Source: JAEMQF01 sp031419715
GTDB taxonomy: Bacteria; Pseudomonadota; Gammaproteobacteria; Burkholderiales; Burkholderiaceae_C
Direction: 5' to 3'
DNA length: 64,000 nucleotides
NCBI GenBank assembly: GCA_031419715.1
Contig: JANOLJ010000336.1
Span: forward strand, 1 to 64,000
Position numbers and translations under genes: made by a program. The notes beneath the pieces were generated by a model. It was not told the DNA's origin, did no database searches, and saw only the letters and a program-made list of their open reading frames with translations. Shown here one piece after another: positions 53,542 to 63,613 of the stretch (position 1 is its first letter; every line of letters begins with the position of its first letter).

Positions 53542-54090
53542 ATGCGTATCCTCGGCATCGACCCCGGCCTGCGCACGACGGGCTTTGGCGTCATCGACGC
53601 GGAGGGCTCGCGCCTGCACTATGTGGCCAGCGGCACGATCAAGACCGACAGCGTGAACATCGGCGAACTGCCGGCGCGGCTGAAGATCATTTTCGACGGC
53701 GTGCGCGAAGTCGCGGCGCGCTACGAGGCGCGCTGTTGCGCTGTCGAAATCGTGTTCGTCAACGTCAACCCGCAGTCCACGCTGTTGCTCGGCCAGGCGC
53801 GCGGCGCGGCGCTGGCCGCGCTCGTCAGCACCGACATCGCGGTTTCGGAGTACACCGCGCTGCAGATGAAAAAAGCCATCGTCGGCCACGGCAAGGCAGC
53901 GAAGGGACAGGTGCAGGAAATGGTGAAGCGCCTGCTGGCACTGCCGGGGCTGCCGGGCAAGGACGCCGCCGATGCGCTGGGCCTGGCGATTTGCCACGCC
54001 CACGCGGCTTCCTCGTTCGCGGCGATCAGCCGCAGCACACCGCTGGCGCGGCGCGCGCATGCGCAGTACAAGGGCGGACGCAGCTATTGA
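53542..54090 (+). CDS. ruvC: Holliday junction endonuclease RuvC
   Basis: A 182-residue resolvase cutting four-way DNA junctions. The catalytic D7 lies in ILGIDPGLRTTGFG; further acidic residues are E69 (AVEIVFVN) and a DAADALGLA segment near the C-terminus. ruvA and ruvB are not in the window. It follows the cdsA-like gene by 13 bases. Confidence 0.94.
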   Translation: MRILGIDPGLRTTGFGVIDAEGSRLHYVASGTIKTDSVNIGELPARLKIIFDGVREVAARYEARCCAVEIVFVNVNPQSTLLLGQARGAALAALVSTDIAVSEYTALQMKKAIVGHGKAAKGQVQEMVKRLLALPGLPGKDAADALGLAICHAHAASSFAAISRSTPLARRAHAQYKGGRSY

Positions 54091-54106
54091 CCGCTGCCGC
54101 CACGCC

Positions 54107-55024
54107 TCAGCGCCGCGTCGACAACCAGATGCCGGGAAGAATCAGCAAGGCACCGACGAGATGGAACACCTCGATGTGTTCACCCAGCACCGCCCAGGCA
54201 ATCGCCGCGCTGTACAACGGCCCCAGATACTGCACCACGCTGGCGCGCGCCACGCCCAGAGCGCGCTGCATGTACGAATACGCGCCATAAGCGGCGGCCC
54301 CCGGCAGCAACGCCGCGGCGAGCACGATGGCCACGCTCTTCCATGACCACTCGGAAGGCAGCCACCACAGGGCCTCGGCCAGCGTGAACGGAACCAGCAT
54401 GATGATGCCGCCGCAGGCAATCAAGGTCAGCCGCGCGATCGGGCTGAATGCCGACGGCCAGGCACGCAGCAGCAGCGAGTAGGCCGTCCACGACACCACC
54501 GCGATGGCGATCCAGGCATCGCCAGTATTCACGCGCAACTGCGCCAACGCCTGCCAGTCGCCGCGCAACACGACGTGCAGCACACCGGCCAGGCCGAGCG
54601 CCACGCCCACGCCCTGGCGCAGGCCGACGCGCTCGCGCAGGAACAGCGCCGACGCGAACACGATCAACACCGGTGTGGCGGCGTAGATCAAGCCGATATT
54701 GATTGCCGTCGTGCTGCGCCCGCCGATGTACACAAAGGCGCCGCAAATCCACATGCCCAGCGCGCCCAGCACGAGCAGGTGCCGCCACTCGGCGGCGATG
54801 GCGCCGCGTTTCTCGGCGATTTCGCGGTGGCAGAACGCCGCGAGGATCAGCGCCGCGAGGCACCAGCGCCCGAGCGCCAGCGCGTGCGGCGCAATCACGC
54901 CGGGCGCCCAGCGTGCGACGAGATAGTTCACGCTCCACAGGGCCGGCGCAACGAAGATCAGCACCTGCGCCAGGCGTATTTCGGCGGGCAGCACGGGTGA
55001 GGACGAATTGGCTTCAAGCGTCAT
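54107..55024 (-). CDS. DMT superfamily (EamA) transporter
   Basis: A 305-residue inner-membrane protein with ten hydrophobic spans arranged as two EamA repeats, seen from WSVNYLVARWAPGV near the N-terminus and AYGAYSYMQRALGVA in the second half. Such proteins usually export metabolites; the substrate is not predictable. It converges with ruvC, with 16 bases between the stops. Confidence 0.85.
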   Translation of the reverse strand: MTLEANSSSPVLPAEIRLAQVLIFVAPALWSVNYLVARWAPGVIAPHALALGRWCLAALILAAFCHREIAEKRGAIAAEWRHLLVLGALGMWICGAFVYIGGRSTTAINIGLIYAATPVLIVFASALFLRERVGLRQGVGVALGLAGVLHVVLRGDWQALAQLRVNTGDAWIAIAVVSWTAYSLLLRAWPSAFSPIARLTLIACGGIIMLVPFTLAEALWWLPSEWSWKSVAIVLAAALLPGAAAYGAYSYMQRALGVARASVVQYLGPLYSAAIAWAVLGEHIEVFHLVGALLILPGIWLSTRR

Positions 55025-55656
55025 CGTGCGATTGTGATTGCACGCATCGATCGCTCACTCATGCGCAATGGCGTTGAACCGCACAAGACAGACGAATTGG
55101 GAGTGTTTGCTTTCTGATCGTTGCTGACCTTCATTGCGAGCTTCATGCTGGCGTCGAGCAGCGTGGCAGGCGGCTTGGGGTACGTTCTCCGGCCCACGCT
55201 CGCGGGGCACCGGATTCGGTTTGCGGGCGTAGCGCCATCAACACTGTGTCCTCTTGTGCAGGTCGAGGACACCGCGAATGGGACCTGCGCCCGTAACCCA
55301 AACCGCCCGCCCCGACACCCGGGTGGCATGGCACGGCGTGGCATGCCACCGGAGGTTGAAACAGGGCGGCGGTGGTGCCCCCGGGCGCAGGTCCCATTCG
55401 CGGTGTCCTCAACGCATCCAGGGCGTAACCGTGTTGATGGCGCTGTGGTTTGAAGTCTGCAACGGTGCCCCGCGAGCGTGGGCCGGAGAACGGGGGCACC
55501 GCCGTCGCCCTGCAGCGACGACGACGGCAGGCCGACCCTACATCGACACACAGCAAGCGGCCGGTGGCAGGCCACCACTTCCATGCAAGTGAACGCGAAT
55601 TGGTATCCGTCACCCGGCCACGGGTGCTCGCGGGATCAAGCGACAATCCCGCCCCT
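55025..55656. other. Gene-free region holding a long palindrome
   Basis: Between the EamA gene start and the RNase start lie 632 bases. Apart from the 310-bp palindrome at 55183-55492 I see no convincing gene, and the short open frames in it read through the palindrome on both strands. A further small hairpin (GCCGTCG ... CGACGGC, about 55501-55527) follows. The promoters of the flanking genes must lie here, but I cannot place them. Confidence 0.7.
55183..55492. repeat. 310-bp imperfect palindrome (foldback element)
   Basis: Perfect arm pairs share one centre (55337.5): 30 bases at 55183-55212 with 55463-55492, 14 bases at 55231-55244 with 55431-55444, and 29 bases at 55265-55293 with 55382-55410. 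A smaller hairpin (GGTGGCATG with CATGCCACC, 55322-55350) lies at the centre. The outer arms begin CGTTCTCC and end GGAGAACG. No transposase or clear target-site duplication is visible. A MITE-like element or an RNA-forming element is possible. Confidence 0.9.
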
Positions 55657-57717
55657 ATGTATGCATTGTTCGAAGAGGGGGGGAAGTTCCTCGCCGGGCG
55701 CCTGATGAGTGAAGCGGAAAGTTCGGTGCAGATCGAACTCGACTCGGGCAAACGTGTCAAGGTGAAGTCGGTCAACGTGCTGCTCAGGTTCGACAAGCCC
55801 GCGCCGGCGGAGTTGGTCGCCTCAGCGCAGGCGCTGGCACGAGACATCGACCCGAATCTGGCCTGGGAATTCGCGCCGGCCGAGGAGTTTGGCTTTGCCG
55901 ACCTGGCGCGCGACTATTTCAGTGCGTCCGCGGGCATCGAGCAGCAGGCCGCCGCCTTGTTCGCGCTGTTCGACGCGCCGCATTACTTTCGCCGGCAGGG
56001 CAAAGGCGTGTTTCGCAAGGCGCCGGAAGACATCGTGAAAGCGGCCCTGCAGGGCATCGCGCGCAAGCAGGCGGTGGCGGCGCAGATCGACGCCTGGGCC
56101 AGCGAGTTGATCGCGGGCTCTTGCCCGGCGCCGGTGCGTGAAACGCTCTATAAGATTTTGTTCAAGCCCGACAAGAACGCGCCGGAGTACAAGGCCGTCG
56201 TCGAAGCGGCGCGGCGCTCGCAAAAAGCGCCGCTGGAATTGCTGAAGGCTGCTGGGGCGATAGCCTCGCCCTACCAGTTCCACTGGAAACGCTTTCTGTT
56301 CGAGAACTTCCCGAAGGGCACCGCGCTGCCCGCGCTGGGCGCTCCGCCGATCCGCGACACCTTGCCGCTGGCCGATGTGCGGGCGTTTTCGATCGACGAC
56401 TCGGCGACGACGGAAATCGACGACGCATTGTCCGTCACCGGACTCGGCAGCGGCGTGGTCAGCTTCGGCATTCACATCGCCGCACCGGCGCTCGCATTCG
56501 GCCCCGACTCGGCCGTTGACAAGCTCGCCCGCGAACGCCTGAGCACGGTCTATATGCCGGGCTACAAGCTGACGATGCTGCCCGATGACGTAGTGCAGGC
56601 GTACACGCTGATCGAAGGGCGCGACTGCCCGGCCGTGTCGCTGTATGTCACGCTGGACGAAGCGACGCTGGAGTTGCGTGGCAGCGAAACGCGTCTGGAG
56701 CGTGTGCCCATCGTCGCGAATCTGCGCCACGATCAGCTCGACAGTGTCATCACCGCCGCGTCGCTCACCGGCGCCGCGAGTGCCGACTATGCGTTCGCGC
56801 CTGAGCTGGCGTTCGGGTTCCGCCTCGCGGGCCACTTGAAAGCAGCCCGCGAAGTGCGCCGCGGCAAGCCGGAGAATTTCAACCGCCCCGACTACAACTT
56901 CAAGCTCGTCGGCAACGAGGGGCGCGAACCCCGAGGCGATGAGCGCGTCGGCATCAGCGTGCGGCAACGCGGCGCGCCGCTTGACCTGATCGTCGCCGAA
57001 GCCATGATCCTGGCCAACAGCACCTGGGGCGGCTGGCTGCATGAGTGCGGCGTGCCCGGCATCTACCGCGCGCAGGCGAGCCTGGCGCCGGGCGTCAAGG
57101 TGCGCATGGGCACGCGCGCCGCGCCGCACGCCGGCATCGGCGTGGCGCAATACAGTTGGGCGACTTCGCCGCTGCGGCGCTATGTGGATCTCGTCAACCA
57201 ATGGCAAATCGTTGCCTGCGCGCGCCACGGCCGCACGGCCGCGCTCGCCGCGCCGTTCAAGCCGAAGGATGCGGCGCTGTTCTCCATCATCTCGAGTTTC
57301 GATTCGGCATACACCGAATACAACGCCTTCCAATCGGCGATCGAGCGCTACTGGACGCTCAAGGCGCTGGCGCAAGACGGCATCACCGAGTTGGAGGCCG
57401 TTGTCATGAAAGACGGCCTGGTGCGTGTCGACGCCTGGCCGCTCGTGTTTCGCGCTCTTGGCTGCGAAAACCTGGGGCGAGGCGCGCGCGTGCGCGTGCG
57501 CATCACCGGCACCGACTTGTTGACGCTGGACTTGCACGCGAGTCTGGTCGCGCAGCTCGATGTGCCGGCACGCGCGCTGGCTGGCGCCGAGGCCCTGGAG
57601 GCCGACCTCGATGAGAGCCTCGACGCCGCGGGCCCCTTGACCTTGGCGATCGACCTCGCGCCCGAGCCGGCGGCCACGCAAGACGCGCAAGACGCGCTGC
57701 CCACGCCAGCCGCCTGA
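55657..57717 (+). CDS. RNB domain ribonuclease (RNase II/R family)
   Basis: A 686-residue 3'-5' exoribonuclease. The RNB active site is SIDDSATTEIDDALS with D247, D255 and D256 in the metal-binding positions; E253 stands where one family Asp is expected. LMPGYKL-like text YMPGYKLTMLPDD and SPLRRYVDL complete the domain. ATG 55657 is chosen since the frame upstream runs into the palindrome region. The protein is shorter than E. coli RNase R and lacks its basic tail. tonB follows. Confidence 0.88.
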   Translation: MYALFEEGGKFLAGRLMSEAESSVQIELDSGKRVKVKSVNVLLRFDKPAPAELVASAQALARDIDPNLAWEFAPAEEFGFADLARDYFSASAGIEQQAAALFALFDAPHYFRRQGKGVFRKAPEDIVKAALQGIARKQAVAAQIDAWASELIAGSCPAPVRETLYKILFKPDKNAPEYKAVVEAARRSQKAPLELLKAAGAIASPYQFHWKRFLFENFPKGTALPALGAPPIRDTLPLADVRAFSIDDSATTEIDDALSVTGLGSGVVSFGIHIAAPALAFGPDSAVDKLARERLSTVYMPGYKLTMLPDDVVQAYTLIEGRDCPAVSLYVTLDEATLELRGSETRLERVPIVANLRHDQLDSVITAASLTGAASADYAFAPELAFGFRLAGHLKAAREVRRGKPENFNRPDYNFKLVGNEGREPRGDERVGISVRQRGAPLDLIVAEAMILANSTWGGWLHECGVPGIYRAQASLAPGVKVRMGTRAAPHAGIGVAQYSWATSPLRRYVDLVNQWQIVACARHGRTAALAAPFKPKDAALFSIISSFDSAYTEYNAFQSAIERYWTLKALAQDGITELEAVVMKDGLVRVDAWPLVFRALGCENLGRGARVRVRITGTDLLTLDLHASLVAQLDVPARALAGAEALEADLDESLDAAGPLTLAIDLAPEPAATQDAQDALPTPAA

Positions 57718-57748
57718 GAGCCGCGCACGCACGCATGCCCACACCTCG

Positions 57749-58609
57749 ATGCTGAAAAAACTCTCGGCGCTGCACATCGCCCTGCTGTTCTCCCTCGGCG
57801 TGCACGCCGCACTGCTGACGCTGCGCATCGTCGACCCGGAGTCGTTCAATCGCGTGTTCCAAGACACTCCGCTCGAAGTGATCCTCGTCAATTCGCGTTC
57901 TGGCGAGAGGCCGGACAAACCGCAAGCCATCGCGCAAGCCAATCTCGCGGGAGGCGGAGACGCGGAGAAGGGCCGCTCTACATCGCCGCTGCCGCCCTCC
58001 GCGCTGATCGAACTCGGCGACAGCACGGAAGAAGCACGGCGCCAGATCGAACAACTCCAGCAATCGCAAATGCAGTTGCTCGCGCAGTTGCGCCGCGAAC
58101 TCGCGCTGATGGCGCCGCCCGATCCGAGGCGCGACGTCGGCGCGGCAAACGAGCGCGCGGAGGAAGAGAAGCGCCGCCAACTGGTGCAGTTGCTGGCCGA
58201 GATCGAGAAGCGCGTCAACGAAGAAAATGCGCGGCCGAAAAAGCGCTACATCAGCCCGTCGACGAAAGAAGAAGACTATGCCGGCTACTACGACTCGCTG
58301 CGCCGCAAGATCGAGGAGCGCGGTACGCGCAACTTCCCCGAGTACCAAGGGCGCAAGCTGTATGGCGAGCTGACGATGAACGTCACCGTCGATGCCGAAG
58401 GCCGCGTCGTCGACACCGAGGTGGTGCGCGCGTCCAACTCGAAGGTACTTGACCTGCGCGCCATCGCGATCGTCAAGGCGGCCGCGCCGTTCGGCCCGTT
58501 CACCCAGGCGATGCGCGGCAAGGCCGATCAGATCGTCATCACGTCGCGGTTTCGCTTCACCCACGATGAGGGCTTGGAGACCACGCAACTCAATTCGACG
58601 CGCCGATGA
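57749..58609 (+). CDS. TonB-type energy transducer
   Basis: A 286-residue protein with an N-terminal membrane anchor (about residues 8-25), a long charged middle (residues 90-160) that is probably coiled-coil, and a C-terminal domain of about 90 residues with GELTMNVTVDAEGRVVDTEV, the TonB-C fold. It should pass proton-motive energy to outer-membrane receptors; none are nearby. Its stop overlaps the aroE start. Confidence 0.83.
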   Translation: MLKKLSALHIALLFSLGVHAALLTLRIVDPESFNRVFQDTPLEVILVNSRSGERPDKPQAIAQANLAGGGDAEKGRSTSPLPPSALIELGDSTEEARRQIEQLQQSQMQLLAQLRRELALMAPPDPRRDVGAANERAEEEKRRQLVQLLAEIEKRVNEENARPKKRYISPSTKEEDYAGYYDSLRRKIEERGTRNFPEYQGRKLYGELTMNVTVDAEGRVVDTEVVRASNSKVLDLRAIAIVKAAAPFGPFTQAMRGKADQIVITSRFRFTHDEGLETTQLNSTRR

Positions 58610-59445
58610 CTGACCAGTACGCCGTCGCCGGCAACCCAGTCGAGCACAGCCAGTCGCCGTTCATTCACGCCGAGTTCGCGCGTCAGGCGGGTGAGAAGCT
58701 GCACTACGGACGCTTGTTGTGTCCGTTGGACAGCTTCGCCGCCACGCTGCACGCTTTTGCCCGAGGCAGCGCCGCCGGGCCGGCGCGCGGCTGCAATGTG
58801 ACCACGCCGTTCAAATTCGAGGCGTTCGCACTGTGCGCCGATGTGACACCCCGCGCCGCGCTGGCCGGTGCGGCGAATACCTTGCGCTTTGACGCCGCCC
58901 GCTGGTTTGGCGACAACACCGACGGCATCGGCCTCGTGCGCGACATCGAACATGGGGCGGGGGTCGCGCTCGCGGGCCGCAAGGTCTTGTTGATCGGCGC
59001 GGGCGGCGCGGCGGCCGGTGTGCTGGGCCCGTTGCTGGCCGCCCGACCTGCGCTGTTGACGCTGGCGAACCGCAGCCTTGACAAGGCCCAGGCGCTAATG
59101 GAGCGGCACCGGCACGCGCCCGGCGCGCCGGCATTGCGCGTGGCGGCGCTGCGCGACTGCGAGACCGGCTTTGACGTCATCGTGAACGCCACCGCGACCA
59201 GCCTGCAAGGCGCCGCCGCCCCGGTGGGCCCGGCCGTGCTGGCGCCCGGCGCATTGGCGCTGGACATGATGTACGGGCCGCGCGCCGCGCCGTTTCTGGC
59301 TTGGGCCGAGCAGCACGGCGCCGTCGCACGCGACGGCCTGGGCATGCTCGTCGAGCAGGCCGCGGAAGCATTTTTCGTCTGGCGCGGTGTGCGCCCACTC
59401 ACCGCGCCGGTGCTGGCCGCGCTGCGCCAGCGACTCCGGGGCTGA
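58606..59445 (+). CDS. aroE: Shikimate dehydrogenase
   Basis: A 279-residue NADP enzyme reducing 3-dehydroshikimate. NPVEHSQSPFIH is near residue 10, the catalytic K70 is in NVTTPFKF, and GAGGAAAGVLGP is the dinucleotide loop. The ATGA overlap with the tonB-like gene supports the start at 58606. The conserved rnb-tonB-aroE-mtgA order holds here. Confidence 0.95.
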   Translation: MTDQYAVAGNPVEHSQSPFIHAEFARQAGEKLHYGRLLCPLDSFAATLHAFARGSAAGPARGCNVTTPFKFEAFALCADVTPRAALAGAANTLRFDAARWFGDNTDGIGLVRDIEHGAGVALAGRKVLLIGAGGAAAGVLGPLLAARPALLTLANRSLDKAQALMERHRHAPGAPALRVAALRDCETGFDVIVNATATSLQGAAAPVGPAVLAPGALALDMMYGPRAAPFLAWAEQHGAVARDGLGMLVEQAAEAFFVWRGVRPLTAPVLAALRQRLRG

Positions 59446-59450
59446 CGCGC

Positions 59451-60230
59451 GTGAAGACGGCGTGGGCATCGCTGATCCGGCTCGTGGCGCTGCTGCTGAT
59501 TGCCGTGCTTGCCTTGCAGGTCTACTTTTTCGCACGCATCGCGCTGATGCGTGTGGTGGATCCGCGGTCCACGACGTTCCAGCGCACGGAAGCCGGCCGG
59601 TTGCTGCTTACGCACGGCAAGATCCTGTGGAGCCAGGAGTGGAGGGGCTACGAGCAGATCTCCGCGCACCTCAAGCGCGCCGTGATCGCGTCGGAGGACG
59701 CCGGCTTCGCCGAGCACAGCGGTGTCGAGTGGGACGCACTGGAGCAGGCCTTCGAGCGCAACAGCCGCGCCCTGGAGCGCGCGCAGCGGCTCGACGGCCG
59801 CGCCGAGCAATCCGCGGCAGCGTCGAAGCGAGCCGCGCCGTCCACCCCCCGCGCCCAGGCCAAACTCGTCGGCGGCTCGACGATCACGCAGCAACTCGCG
59901 AAAAACCTGTTCCTGTCGGGCGAGCGCAACCTGCCGCGCAAGGCGCAGGAGTTCGTCATCACATTCATGCTGGAGGCCTTGTTGAGCAAGCGGCGCATCC
60001 TGGAGATCTATCTCAACAACGTCGAGTGGGGCGAAGGCATCTTCGGCGCCCAGGCCGCGGCACGCCACTACTTTCATGTCGACGCCGCCCGGCTCGCACC
60101 GCAACAGGCGGCGCAATTGGCGGTCATGCTGCCGGCGCCCAAACGTTTCGAGAGGCGCCCGCACTCCACATATGTGCTGGGCCGGGCCGGCACCGTGATG
60201 GCGCGCATGGCGGACGTCGAACTGCCCTGA
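59451..60230 (+). CDS. mtgA: Monofunctional peptidoglycan glycosyltransferase
   Basis: A 259-residue enzyme polymerising lipid II outside the inner membrane. The N-terminal anchor is residues 7-30; the catalytic Glu is E82 in ASEDAGF, and GGSTITQQLAKNLFLS and RRILEIYLNNVEWG are present. A stretch of about 35 Ala-, Arg- and Ser-rich residues (about 105-139) is inserted before GGSTITQQ relative to short MtgA proteins. It starts at GTG 59451, five bases after the aroE stop. Confidence 0.93.
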   Translation: MKTAWASLIRLVALLLIAVLALQVYFFARIALMRVVDPRSTTFQRTEAGRLLLTHGKILWSQEWRGYEQISAHLKRAVIASEDAGFAEHSGVEWDALEQAFERNSRALERAQRLDGRAEQSAAASKRAAPSTPRAQAKLVGGSTITQQLAKNLFLSGERNLPRKAQEFVITFMLEALLSKRRILEIYLNNVEWGEGIFGAQAAARHYFHVDAARLAPQQAAQLAVMLPAPKRFERRPHSTYVLGRAGTVMARMADVELP

Positions 60231-60348
60231 CCTCCGATCACCGGCGCGCGCGAAATGGCAGCGCTTAGGCCCCCCGGCGACGCGCCGAAGCAGGCGCAAC
60301 GCGGGCTGGGGCCCGGGGCTGCGAGCGGCTCGCTCCTAGAATGGGCCC

Positions 60349-60945
60349 ATGTCTGAAGGCTTTGCGAATGAAGTCGCCGCGTGCGCGGCGCGTCTGATCG
60401 TCGAGGAAGGAATGGAGTACGGCCCGGCGAAACGCCGCGCCGCACGCGATTTGGGCCGGCACGCGGTGCGCGCGGCCGAGCTGCCGGACAACAGGACCGT
60501 CGAAGAAGAGGTGCGAAGCTATCTGGCGCTGTTTTGCGCCGAGACCCAGCCCGCCGAGCTGGCGACGCTGCGCGCCGTCGCCGGGCTCTGGATGCAGCGC
60601 CTGGCGGAGTTTCGGCCGCACCTGGCCGGCGCCGTGTGGCGCGGCACCGCGACGCGGAACAACGATGTGCACCTGCAATTGTTTTGCGACGACTCCAAAT
60701 CCGCCGAAATCGCGCTGCTCAACATGGGGGTGGACTTTTCCGTCGGCAGCACCTCTGGACTGCGCGGCGACAGCATCGACGTGCTGAGCGTGAGCCACCC
60801 CTGCCCGCAGCTTGGCATGCCGGTCACCGTGCATTTGGCGGTGCATGACCACGACGACCTGCGCGGCGCGCTGCGCCCCGATGACTCGGGCCACCCGCGA
60901 CGTGGCGACCTCATTGCCTTGGGCAAACTTGAAGGGAAAGCATGA
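60349..60945 (+). CDS. Conserved hypothetical protein
   Basis: A 198-residue soluble protein. The N-terminal half (residues 1-70) is helical and resembles small proteins found in this position in other Burkholderiales, where automatic annotation calls them UDP-N-acetylmuramate-alanine ligase; the sequence shows no Mur ligase motif. The second half has DVHLQLFCDD and DSIDVLSVSHP. I cannot name a function. It overlaps the TlpA-like gene by four bases (ATGA), which points to a linked role. Confidence 0.65.
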   Translation: MSEGFANEVAACAARLIVEEGMEYGPAKRRAARDLGRHAVRAAELPDNRTVEEEVRSYLALFCAETQPAELATLRAVAGLWMQRLAEFRPHLAGAVWRGTATRNNDVHLQLFCDDSKSAEIALLNMGVDFSVGSTSGLRGDSIDVLSVSHPCPQLGMPVTVHLAVHDHDDLRGALRPDDSGHPRRGDLIALGKLEGKA

Positions 60946-61511
60946 TGGCGAACGCAAGGCGCTCCTGGTTGATCGGCGCGGTCGTGGCGGGTGTGGCTGC
61001 TGCCGCGGCGGGCTTGAGTCTGGCACTGCGCCGCGCTAAACCAGACGCAGCGCCCGTGGCACAGGGGCAGGCGCCGACGCAGTCAGCCGCGTCGGGCACC
61101 GATTTGTGGGCGATGCGCTTCGAGCGGCCGGCCGGCGGCGAATTGGTGATGGCCGAGCTGCGCGGCAAGCCGGTGCTCCTCAATTTCTGGGCCACCTGGT
61201 GCGCGCCCTGCGTTGCCGAAATGCCGATGCTCGACCAGTTTCAACGCGACCACGCGGCCCAAGGCTGGCGCGTCGTTGGGCTGGCGATCGACAACCCGGA
61301 GCCGGTGCGCGACTTCGTGAAGCGCCGCAACGTCGAATTCGCCGTCGGCCTGCTCGGTTTCGCCGGCTCGGAGTTGGCACGCGAATTGGGCAACAGCACA
61401 GGCGCGCTGCCGTTCAGCGTTGTCTTTGACCGCAGCGGCAATGCGCAGCACCGCAAGCTTGGCGCCCTCAAGCCCGAGGATCTCGCGGCCTGGGTGAAGG
61501 CGGTGGGATGA
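60942..61511 (+). CDS. TlpA-like thiol:disulfide oxidoreductase
   Basis: A 189-residue exported thioredoxin-fold protein held by an N-terminal anchor (residues 9-28). The redox motif is WCAPC (C87, C90), and the cis-Pro segment is ALPFSVVFD. It probably works in the periplasm on disulfide reduction, for example in cytochrome c maturation. ATG 60942 or 60945 are both possible; the first overlaps the previous stop. Confidence 0.9.
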   Translation: MMANARRSWLIGAVVAGVAAAAAGLSLALRRAKPDAAPVAQGQAPTQSAASGTDLWAMRFERPAGGELVMAELRGKPVLLNFWATWCAPCVAEMPMLDQFQRDHAAQGWRVVGLAIDNPEPVRDFVKRRNVEFAVGLLGFAGSELARELGNSTGALPFSVVFDRSGNAQHRKLGALKPEDLAAWVKAVG

Positions 61512-61770
61512 CCGGCAGCCCCGACCCATTGCGTATGCTCGCGCTTTCCAACAAGTTTCTTCTCAACGGCTGGCAATTGCATGCAAAGCGCGTAAAGTTC
61601 GCAACTCTCGAACTTTGAGCCTGGATTTGGCGCTCGGCTGCGCCGGGTGAGCCTGGCTTTGGCAAGAGAGCCGTGCCGTAGATGAGATCGATACCGATAT
61701 GAATCTGTTCGCAGCCGAAGGCAGCGTGAATCAGCATCAGGCAAGACAACAAGCAACGTTGGAGACAGCA
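61512..61770 (+). other. Intergenic region where aroQ would be expected
   Basis: In many Burkholderiales a 3-dehydroquinate dehydratase gene (aroQ, about 450 bases) lies between the TlpA-like gene and accB. Here only 259 bases are present, and I see no fragment of it. The stretch is AT-richer than its neighbours and probably holds the accB promoter. Confidence 0.5.
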
Positions 61771-62235
61771 ATGGACCTTCGCAAGCTCAAGACACTGATC
61801 GATCTGGTGTCGGAATCGAACATCGCTGAACTTGAGATCACGGAGGCCGACGGCAAGGTGCGGATCGTCAAAACCGATCCCTCCAAGGCGGCAGCGGCGA
61901 TGCAAGTCGCCCTGCCCGTTGCGATGGCGGCCGCGCCTCTGGTGGCCCAGGCGGCGCCGGTCGGGGCCGCAGCCAGCCCGGAGCCGGTGGCAGAAGCGGC
62001 GGGCCACACCGTCAAGTCGCCCATGGTAGGCACCTTCTACCGCTCTGCCAGCCCTGGCAGCAAGCCACTCGCCGAGCCGGGCTCGGTGGTGAAAGAGGGG
62101 GATCCGATCTGCATCATCGAAGCGATGAAGATCATGAATGAGATCGAAGCCGACAAGGCCGGCACGGTAAAGAGCATCTTGTGTGCGAACGGTCAGGCAG
62201 TGGAGTTCGGCCAGCCTTTGTTCGTCATCGAATAA
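61771..62235 (+). CDS. accB: Acetyl-CoA carboxylase biotin carboxyl carrier protein
   Basis: A 154-residue carrier. The biotin is attached to K120 in EAMKIMNE; the N-terminal domain begins MDLRKLKTLIDLV, and an Ala/Pro-rich linker (residues 38-76) joins it to the biotinyl domain. GGAG precedes ATG 61771. It is followed six bases later by accC, the usual pair for the first step of fatty acid synthesis. Confidence 0.95.
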   Translation: MDLRKLKTLIDLVSESNIAELEITEADGKVRIVKTDPSKAAAAMQVALPVAMAAAPLVAQAAPVGAAASPEPVAEAAGHTVKSPMVGTFYRSASPGSKPLAEPGSVVKEGDPICIIEAMKIMNEIEADKAGTVKSILCANGQAVEFGQPLFVIE

Positions 62236-62241
62236 GGCGCC

Positions 62242-63591
<1,350 letters not shown>

Positions 63592-63613
63592 CGCGAACCC
63601 CCGGGCGCTGACC

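Noticed and set aside
55021..55592. Open frames on both strands across the palindrome, sharing VEDTANGTCAR
   Set aside because: Both strands give the same peptide because the DNA is palindromic. There is no independent coding evidence.
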